A program made the translations under genes and the position numbers. DNA of 64,000 nt from Candidatus Omnitrophota bacterium (GTDB lineage: Bacteria; Omnitrophota; Gorgyraeia; Zapsychrales; Zapsychraceae). Positions 58,728-64,000 of this stretch are shown here, one piece after another. Numbering within the stretch: position 1 is the first letter of the stretch; each line of letters opens with the position of its first letter. The stretch covers positions 496,001-560,000 of the forward strand of contig JACKFL010000005.1 in the NCBI GenBank assembly GCA_020632495.1, in the 5' to 3' direction. The notes beneath the pieces were generated by a model. That model worked only from the letters and a program-made list of their open reading frames with translations, was not told the DNA's origin and searched no databases.

Positions 58728-59430
58728 TACATTAGCGACCTACCGGTTCGCATTGATTATCTGTGTGGTCTGCAGTTTCTTCCTCGCGCTTGTCTCCGAA
58801 GGCCTGCGTCCGCAAAAAGAAAAGAATGCCGCTCTGGATGTTAAGAAGAATATCCTCAAAGCCGTTAACCTGAAGCAGCCGCTGGGCAAGAAAACAACGG
58901 CCAAGGAAATTGAGGAGACGTACAGCCGGGTCATTGAGGAAAAGGTCATCGATCCCACGGGTAATGTTGTGGAAGGAAAGACGCCCGCCGATATCAAGGA
59001 AGGCGAGGCCTTGTATCCGTTGTACGTCTATAAGGAGGGCCAGCAGGTGATCTCCTATGCGTTTCCGATCATCGGCAAGGGGTTGTGGTCGACGCTTTAC
59101 GGCTACCTGGCCCTGGAACCGAACGCGATGACCGTGCGCGGGATTACCTACTACAAGCACGGCGAGACGCCGGGTTTGGGCGCGGAGATCGAAAAAGACT
59201 GGTTCCAAAACAATTTCAAAGGCAAATCGATCTGGGACATGAAGGACCAGGAATTGTGGCCGGTGTCAGTCCTTAAAGGCAAGGTGGCCGACCAGATCAA
59301 CGATCCGAACAAAGCGAAGCATTACGTCGACGGGATCAGCGGGGCGACGATGACCTCCAAGGGGGTTACCGAAATGATCGACCGCGAAGTGCGCAAATAC
59401 GAACCGTTTCTTGCGAAAGTCCGCAGATAG
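58711..59430 (+). CDS. nqrC: Na+-translocating NADH-quinone reductase subunit C
   Basis: A 239-residue protein with one N-terminal membrane helix and a periplasmic FMN-binding domain. The FMN attachment site is SGATMTS with Thr213, and GETPGLGAEIEKDWFQNNF is the family core. It passes electrons within the complex. The start overlaps the end of nqrB. Confidence 0.95.
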   Translation: MSSKPSTLATYRFALIICVVCSFFLALVSEGLRPQKEKNAALDVKKNILKAVNLKQPLGKKTTAKEIEETYSRVIEEKVIDPTGNVVEGKTPADIKEGEALYPLYVYKEGQQVISYAFPIIGKGLWSTLYGYLALEPNAMTVRGITYYKHGETPGLGAEIEKDWFQNNFKGKSIWDMKDQELWPVSVLKGKVADQINDPNKAKHYVDGISGATMTSKGVTEMIDREVRKYEPFLAKVRR

Positions 59431-59462
59431 ACTACTGACCCTCAATCGAGGAGGAGCATATT

Positions 59463-60095
59463 ATGGCGACAGCAACTTTGAAGAAAGAACGCAAGCAGAT
59501 CAAAGACGCGATGTGGGACAACAACCCGATCACGTTGCAGGTCCTAGGGATCTGTTCTGCTTTGGCGGTCACGGTCCAGTTGAACACGGCGCTGGTCATG
59601 TGCGCGGCATTGACCTTTGTGGTCACCATGTCCAATGTGGCGATCTCCGCGATCCGCAAATGGATTCCGGATGAGATCCGCGTTATTGTTTATCTTTCAG
59701 TCATTGCCTCGCTGGTTATCGTGGCCGACCAGGTGTTGAAGGCCTACCTTTATGACATCAGCAAACAGCTCAGCGTTTTCGTCGGTTTGATCATCACTAA
59801 CTGTATCGTGATGGGACGGGCCGAGGCTTATGCGAAGGCCAATCCGGTGTGGCCGTCATTTATCGACGGGCTCGGGAATGCCTTGGGATACAGCGCGGTC
59901 CTGATTCTGGTCGCCATCGGCCGGGAAATATTGGGTTCCGGAACGCTGCTCGGATTTCATGTCGTTCCCCAGGCCCTGTATGACGCGGGTTACGTGAATT
60001 GCGGGATGATGGTGCTGGCCCCGGGCGCGTTCTTCCTGCTGGGGCTGCTCATTTGGGCGCAACGCTTTCTCAGCGGTTATGTGGAGGAGAATTAA
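59463..60095 (+). CDS. nqrD: Na+-translocating NADH-quinone reductase subunit D
   Basis: A 210-residue membrane subunit of the NqrD/RnfE family, with six helices. It contains DNNPITLQVLGICSALAVT, FVGLIITNCIVMGRAEAYA and REILGSGTLLG. Together with NqrE it holds a shared metal centre in the membrane (Cys in TNCIV). GGAGGAG precedes the start. Confidence 0.95.
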   Translation: MATATLKKERKQIKDAMWDNNPITLQVLGICSALAVTVQLNTALVMCAALTFVVTMSNVAISAIRKWIPDEIRVIVYLSVIASLVIVADQVLKAYLYDISKQLSVFVGLIITNCIVMGRAEAYAKANPVWPSFIDGLGNALGYSAVLILVAIGREILGSGTLLGFHVVPQALYDAGYVNCGMMVLAPGAFFLLGLLIWAQRFLSGYVEEN

Positions 60096-60097
60096 TC

Positions 60098-60706
60098 ATG
60101 GAACATTATCTCAGCCTAGCTATCAAATCGATCTTTGTTGAAAATATCCTGTTGGCTTACTTCCTGGGGATGTGCTCGTTTCTGGCCTGCTCCAAGAAGG
60201 TCGAAACGGCCATCGGTCTGGGGATTGCCGTTATTTTCGTTTTGACGGTCACGTGTCCGGCCAACTGGGCGATCAATAACTTTCTGCTGACCAAGGGGGC
60301 GTTAGCCTGGGCCGGGGTCCCGAACATTGACCTCAGCTTCCTGAGTTTCATCGCGTTTATCGCGGTGATCGCCGCGATGGTCCAGATCGTCGAGATGATC
60401 CTCGACCGGTTCAGTCCCAAACTTTATTCGGCGCTGGGCATTTTTCTGCCGCTGATCGCGGTGAACTGCGCGATCCTGGGCGGCTCGTTATTCATGGCCG
60501 AGCGTCAGTACAACTTTATGGAATCCGTCGTTTTCGGATTCGGTTCCGGCGTCGGTTGGGCGCTGGCGATTGTGGCCATGGCCGCGATCCGTAAGAAGCT
60601 TCAATACTCCAATATCCCGCCTTCCCTGCGGGGGTTGGGGATCACGATGATCATAACCGGTCTGATGGCGATGGGCTTTATGTGCTTCGCCGGTATCCAG
60701 CTATAA
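60098..60706 (+). CDS. nqrE: Na+-translocating NADH-quinone reductase subunit E
   Basis: A 202-residue membrane subunit of the NqrE/RnfA family, six helices. It has FVENILLAYFLGMCSFLACS and IFLPLIAVNCAILGGSLFM with the metal-binding Cys in VNC. ATG 60098 follows GGAGGAG and lies 2 nt after the nqrD stop; the frame open to 59999 is ignored. Confidence 0.95.
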   Translation: MEHYLSLAIKSIFVENILLAYFLGMCSFLACSKKVETAIGLGIAVIFVLTVTCPANWAINNFLLTKGALAWAGVPNIDLSFLSFIAFIAVIAAMVQIVEMILDRFSPKLYSALGIFLPLIAVNCAILGGSLFMAERQYNFMESVVFGFGSGVGWALAIVAMAAIRKKLQYSNIPPSLRGLGITMIITGLMAMGFMCFAGIQL

Positions 60707-60715
60707 GGAGCGATT

Positions 60716-61948
60716 ATGTCCTTGGTGTCCTTTGTCTTTATCAGCGTGCTGGTCTTCACGCTCATCACCTTGGCTCTGGTGACTCTGCTGACCATAGTCA
60801 AGAAAAAGGTCATGAAGCAAGGTGACTGCAAGATTTTTGTCAACGACGAGAAAGAACCGATACTGGTTCCTTCCGGCGGAACGTTGCTGAGCGCCCTGGC
60901 AGCGGAAAAGGTCTATCTGCCGTCGGCCTGCGGCGGCGGGGGAACCTGCGCGATGTGCAAATGCCAGGTTGTCGAAGGCGGCGGGGACATCCTGCCGACC
61001 GAAACCGGTTTGATTCCGCGCGGCGAACAAAAAGAACATTTCCGGCTGTCCTGCCAGGTCAAGGTCCGGGAAGACATGAAGATCAAGATCCCCGAGGAGA
61101 TCTTCAAGATCCAGAAATTCGACTGTACCGTCCGTTCCAACAACAACGTAGCCACCTTCATTAAGGAGTTGGTCTTGGAACTGCCGAAGGGGGCGCATTT
61201 GGATTTTGAGGCCGGCGGATATATCCAGATCGACATCCCGCCGTATCAATTGAAGTACAGCGAATTCGAGATCGAAAAGAAATTTCATCCCGATTGGGAT
61301 AAGTTCAAACTTTGGGACCTGAAGGCGGAGAACGACGAAGAGATCTTCCGTGCCTATTCCATGGCCAGTCACCCGGCGGAAGAAGGGATCGTCATGCTGA
61401 ACGTGCGGATTGCCACACCGCCGCCGCGCGACATGAGCCTGCCGCCGGGCAAGGCGTCGTCGTTCATCTTCAATCTGAAGCCGGGCGACAAGGTGACGAT
61501 CAGCGGTCCTTACGGAGAGTTCTTCATCAAGGAAACCAAACGCGAAATGGTTTATATCGGCGGGGGTGCGGGTATGGCCCCGATGCGCAGCCACCTTTTC
61601 CACTTATTCCACACCCTGAAGACGCGTGACCGTAAGGTCAGCTTCTGGTACGGGGCCCGATCCAAGCGCGAAATGTTTTATACGGAAGATTTTACCGGCA
61701 TCGAGAAAGAATACGACAACTTCAAATACAATGTCGCCTTGTCCGAGCCGTTGCCGGAAGACAACTGGACCGGGCCGGTCGGTTTCATTCACCAGGTTGT
61801 TTTGGAGAACTACCTCAAGAACCATCCGGAACCGGAAGAGATTGAATATTATCTGTGCGGGCCGCCGATGATGATCAGCGCTGTTCAGAACATGCTGGAC
61901 AGCCTCGGTGTCCCCGAAGAAATGATCGCCTTTGATTCCTTCGGGTAA
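60716..61948 (+). CDS. nqrF: Na+-translocating NADH-quinone reductase subunit F
   Basis: A 410-residue NADH-dehydrogenase subunit. It has an N-terminal helix, a [2Fe-2S] ferredoxin domain with CGGGGTCAMCKCQV and a distal LSCQVKV, an FAD domain with RAYSMASHP and an NADH domain with YIGGGAGMAPMRSH and YYLCGPPMM. It brings electrons from NADH into the complex. Last gene of the operon, followed by a terminator. Confidence 0.96.
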   Translation: MSLVSFVFISVLVFTLITLALVTLLTIVKKKVMKQGDCKIFVNDEKEPILVPSGGTLLSALAAEKVYLPSACGGGGTCAMCKCQVVEGGGDILPTETGLIPRGEQKEHFRLSCQVKVREDMKIKIPEEIFKIQKFDCTVRSNNNVATFIKELVLELPKGAHLDFEAGGYIQIDIPPYQLKYSEFEIEKKFHPDWDKFKLWDLKAENDEEIFRAYSMASHPAEEGIVMLNVRIATPPPRDMSLPPGKASSFIFNLKPGDKVTISGPYGEFFIKETKREMVYIGGGAGMAPMRSHLFHLFHTLKTRDRKVSFWYGARSKREMFYTEDFTGIEKEYDNFKYNVALSEPLPEDNWTGPVGFIHQVVLENYLKNHPEPEEIEYYLCGPPMMISAVQNMLDSLGVPEEMIAFDSFG

Positions 61949-61950
61949 TG

Positions 61951-61986
61951 AAAAAAGGCTGCAATTTTCTGTTTGCAGCCTTTTTT
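61951..61986 (+). terminator. Bidirectional intrinsic terminator between nqrF and nqrM
   Basis: GGCTGCAA (61957-61964) and TTGCAGCC (61973-61980) form the stem, flanked by A6 and T6 tracts, so it can end both nqrF (plus) and nqrM (minus). Confidence 0.85.
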
Positions 61987-62043
61987 CTTTGGCCTTGCAT
62001 CCGTTTGGGAATGACTTTAAAATTTAATGCGTTCCACGAATAA

Positions 62044-62205
62044 CTATTGATTGCATTGCGAAGGGTCTTTGCCTTCGGCACGGCAGGCGCAGGACTCAGG
62101 ATCGTCGCTGCAGCCTTTGCGCAGACGTTTTTTGGCAAAGATGAGTCCGACGGCCATGGCCGCCAGGCAGCCGGTAAAGACGAGGAATGTCAGCAGGAAT
62201 TTCAT
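62044..62205 (-). CDS. nqrM: NqrM-like Na+-NQR maturation protein
   Basis: A 53-residue protein: one membrane helix (MKFLLTFLVFTGCLAAMAVG), LIFAKKRLRKGCS, then a Cys pair in ESCACRAEG and a final Cys. The layout matches NqrM (DUF539), needed to install the metal centre of NqrD/NqrE. It faces the nqr operon tail to tail. ATG 62205 lies 6 bp after a -10 element, so it would be leaderless. A longer open frame upstream reaches into the GAF gene and is ignored. Confidence 0.8.
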   Translation of the reverse strand: MKFLLTFLVFTGCLAAMAVGLIFAKKRLRKGCSDDPESCACRAEGKDPSQCNQ

Positions 62206-62211
62206 ACAGCT

Positions 62212-62240
62212 AGTATAAGGGATATTACACCTAAAAGCAA
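62212..62240 (-). promoter_or_regulatory. nqrM promoter giving a leaderless transcript
   Basis: TTGCTT (62235-62240), 17-bp spacer, TATACT (62212-62217) on the minus strand. The ATG begins 6 bp after the -10, so transcription should start at or next to the A of the ATG. Confidence 0.65.
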
Positions 62241-62254
62241 TTGCCGAACCGCTT

Positions 62255-63487
62255 ATGCCCACCAAGAAAAAGACCAGCCGAAAACTTAAGGTAAGTCCCG
62301 CCGAGGAACTGGCGATCCTGCGCACCATCGTGGAGATCACCAACTCCGATCTTAATCTTGATAAAGCGCTCAAGGAGGTCGTGAAGGTCGTCAATGACAT
62401 GACCAAGGCGGACTCCGTGTTTATCTATCTGTTCAACGACAAGCGCAAACACCTTGTCCTGATGGCCTCCAAAACACCGCATAAGAAAGAATTGGGGCAG
62501 GTCACCCTCAAGGCGGGAGAAGGGATCACCGGATGGGTTGCCAAGGAAAATCAGCCTGTCGCCATCAGCAAGGACGCATCCCAGGACAAACGTTTCAAAA
62601 AGTTCGATGTGCTGCCGGAGGATCAGTATGAGGCGTTTCTCTCGGTGCCGATCGTGCACAAGAACAATGCGATCGGTGTCGTTAACGTTCAGCACAAAGA
62701 TCCGCACGAATATGATGAGGCAACCATCGACTTGATCATGCTGATCGCCAAGCAGATCAGCGGAACACTCGAACACGCGCGGCTGTATGAAGAGACGCGC
62801 AAAAAGGCCATCCAGTTCGACAGTCTGAACAAGGTCAGCCAATCCATCATCTCGCAGGACTATCTCGACGAGATCCTCAACTTGATCGTCGTGGTTACGG
62901 GGGAAATGCTGAATTCCAAGATTTGTTCGATCATGCTCGTGGACAGCAAGGGAAAGGAATTAAGTGTCAAGGCAACCCACGCCCTGACCGACAGTTTCCG
63001 TAAACGGCCGAGCGTCCGGATCAATAGCAGTTTGAGCGGGGAGGCCGTTCAAAAGAAAACCCCCATCGTGGTGGAGGACGTGCAGGCCAATGGCAAATTT
63101 CAGCACCGGGATCTGGCCTTGAAGGAAAATTTATCGTCCGTCTGTATTGTCCCGATGGTCGTCAAAGATCAGGCCATCGGCGTCATTTCCGTATACACCA
63201 AAGAGCCGCACGCGTTCACCGATGAAGAGGTCGAAGTGTTGCAGATTATCGCGAATCAAGCCGCGGTCGCGGTGGAGAATACGAAGCTGGTCGATGAAAT
63301 GGTCCGCGCCAAGGAGGCCCTGGAAACCCGCAAACTTGTCGAACGGGCCAAAGGCATCCTGATGCGCATGAACAACCTCTCCGAAGAAGCCGCCCACCGG
63401 CTCATCCATAAAAAGGCGATGGACTCCTGCAAGACCATGAAGGATATCGCCGAATCCATCATCCTGATGGAAGAATTCAGCGCCTAG
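62255..63487 (+). CDS. GAF-GAF-ANTAR regulatory protein
   Basis: A 410-residue soluble protein. GAF domain 1 covers about 20-170 (GEGITGWVAKENQPVAISKD), GAF domain 2 about 190-340 (SSLSGEAVQKKTPIVVEDVQ), and a C-terminal ANTAR domain about 350-405 (LVERAKGILMRMNNLSEEAA, TMKDIAESIILMEE). ANTAR domains bind paired hexaloop hairpins in RNA and prevent termination. Small-molecule or redox sensing by GAF may thus control transcript read-through. No receiver domain is present. No Shine-Dalgarno is seen; it diverges from nqrM over 49 bp. Confidence 0.9.
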   Translation: MPTKKKTSRKLKVSPAEELAILRTIVEITNSDLNLDKALKEVVKVVNDMTKADSVFIYLFNDKRKHLVLMASKTPHKKELGQVTLKAGEGITGWVAKENQPVAISKDASQDKRFKKFDVLPEDQYEAFLSVPIVHKNNAIGVVNVQHKDPHEYDEATIDLIMLIAKQISGTLEHARLYEETRKKAIQFDSLNKVSQSIISQDYLDEILNLIVVVTGEMLNSKICSIMLVDSKGKELSVKATHALTDSFRKRPSVRINSSLSGEAVQKKTPIVVEDVQANGKFQHRDLALKENLSSVCIVPMVVKDQAIGVISVYTKEPHAFTDEEVEVLQIIANQAAVAVENTKLVDEMVRAKEALETRKLVERAKGILMRMNNLSEEAAHRLIHKKAMDSCKTMKDIAESIILMEEFSA

Positions 63488-63557
63488 TCAGGCATTTTCC
63501 CTAAAAAACCGAATCTTACTTCAGGCCGCCGGATTTGTATGCTAGATTAACATGGGG

Positions 63558-63625
63558 CAATTGTTAACCAAATAATATGTTTAGATGGTTAACAATTGTA
63601 TAATTCAGGCCCTCAGGTTAACAAT
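63558..63625 (+). promoter_or_regulatory. Three-copy operator with -10 element before the tandem-HTH gene
   Basis: The word GGTTAACAAT occurs three times: inverted at 63560-63569, direct at 63587-63596 and direct at 63616-63625. The first two lie in a perfect 13-bp inverted repeat (63558-63570 and 63586-63598). TATAAT (63599-63604) touches the second copy, and the third ends 5 bp before the ATG. This looks like a repressor-controlled promoter. Confidence 0.65.
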
Positions 63626-63630
63626 CCGGC

Positions 63631-64000
63631 ATGCCCACACAAGACCCCCGATATCTATCCACTTCCCAAGTCGCCGAACTGCTCGGCATCAGTACGGTCG
63701 CCGTCTTTAAACGGATCAAATCCGGACGGCTGAAGGCGCGCAAGATCGGCCGCGGATACGCGATCGACCGTAAGGACGTGGCGGAGGCGCTGCCGGATTA
63801 TGCGGGGCCGCGCGGACTGGGCGAAGAGGCCCTGTCGCTTAACGAAGCTGCGCAATTGCTCGGTGTGACCCGGATGACGGTTTATAACCGGGTCCGCAAC
63901 GGCCTTATCCGTGCCCGGCGAATCGGCCGCCGTTATGTGATCGCCAAAAAAGATTTGCCGGCCGCGGCGCCGCAGCAGCCGGACCATCCGGCACTGCAGC
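63631..64000 (+). CDS. Tandem helix-turn-helix (excisionase-type) regulator, partial
   Basis: The gene starts at ATG 63631 and runs off the right edge after 123 codons. It carries two MerR/excisionase-like HTH_17 domains in tandem: STSQVAELLGISTVAVFKRI ... ARKIGRGYAIDRKDV (about 10-52) and SLNEAAQLLGVTRMTVYNRV ... ARRIGRRYVIAKKDL (about 69-111). Paired DNA-binding units agree with the repeated operator-like words upstream, so autoregulation is likely. A C-terminal domain may follow outside the window. Confidence 0.85.
   Translation, partial: MPTQDPRYLSTSQVAELLGISTVAVFKRIKSGRLKARKIGRGYAIDRKDVAEALPDYAGPRGLGEEALSLNEAAQLLGVTRMTVYNRVRNGLIRARRIGRRYVIAKKDLPAAAPQQPDHPALQ

Noticed and set aside
57851..58735. 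A 294-codon plus-strand frame overlapping nqrB
   Set aside because: It is an Arg/Gly-rich alternate frame of nqrB, with no recognisable motif; nqrB in the other frame is certain.
1..64000. CRISPR arrays, insertion sequences with terminal repeats, prophage genes or defence systems
   Set aside because: None seen. No regular short direct repeats, no flanking repeats around the HTH/transposase-like gene, and no phage or defence families recognised.

Overview
The window looks like a piece of a Gram-negative bacterial chromosome centred on the replication origin. It carries two lipobox lipoproteins (plus a third small one), an outer-membrane secretin, a Na+-translocating NQR, 6S RNA and tRNA genes. 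The pilin-type signals ([GA]QSxxEY, the class III signal peptide form), a Tad-like pilus locus and the divergent gene set suggest a deep-branching lineage such as Omnitrophota or another PVC-related phylum. That placement is inference; no 16S rRNA lies in the window. Nearly every gene left of ~23.5 kb is on the minus strand and nearly every gene right of ~24.0 kb is on the plus strand, with the switch in the dnaA-rpmH gap, as expected for genes diverging from oriC.

Layout. (1) 1-11.7 kb, minus: a Tad/Flp-like pilus locus. A strong promoter near 10.33 kb reads into a parvulin-type lipoprotein, CpaB, a CpaC secretin with an added TonB C-terminal domain, a TadZ-TadA (CpaE-CpaF) fusion ATPase and a DUF192 protein. 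An unusual HTH/transposase-like protein follows, then six tandem pilin-like genes, the last cut by the window edge. A seventh pilin-like gene sits beside mdh. TadB, TadC and a prepilin peptidase are not in the window. (2) 11.5-15.6 kb, minus: malate dehydrogenase, a nitrilase-family hydrolase, a 2-hydroxyacid dehydrogenase, a methyltransferase, an acyltransferase and tRNA-Glu. (3) 15.6-28 kb: the replication hub, gyrA-gyrB-dciA-dnaN-dnaA (minus) and rpmH-yidC-short jag-parS-parA-parB (plus). recF and rnpA are absent from their usual places.

(4) 28-41 kb, plus: ndk, yicC, gmk, rpoZ, coaC, a tRNA-Cys/Leu/Val cluster, a DUF2059 protein, thrS, infC (ATC start), rpmI, rplT, trkA, trkH, pheS, pheT. 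(5) 40.9-46 kb: 6S RNA next to the 5-formyl-THF cyclo-ligase gene, rny-ymdB, a PilZ protein and gltX. (6) 46-51.6 kb: small lipoproteins, a PG-binding lipoprotein and a trehalose module (beta-phosphoglucomutase, OtsB, GH65 phosphorylase). (7) 51.7-62.2 kb: sucCD, a P-loop/DRTGG protein, an atypical thiolase and the complete nqrABCDEF operon with a convergent nqrM. (8) 62.2-64 kb: a GAF-GAF-ANTAR regulator and a tandem-HTH regulator whose promoter carries three copies of one operator-like word.

Recurring themes are domain trimming (ThrRS without TGS, PheT without its N-terminal tRNA-binding domain, GluRS without the zinc-type insertion, Jag reduced to its N-terminal domain, CoaC without CoaB) and fusion in the pilus machine. 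All family calls come from reading motifs; no database search was run.
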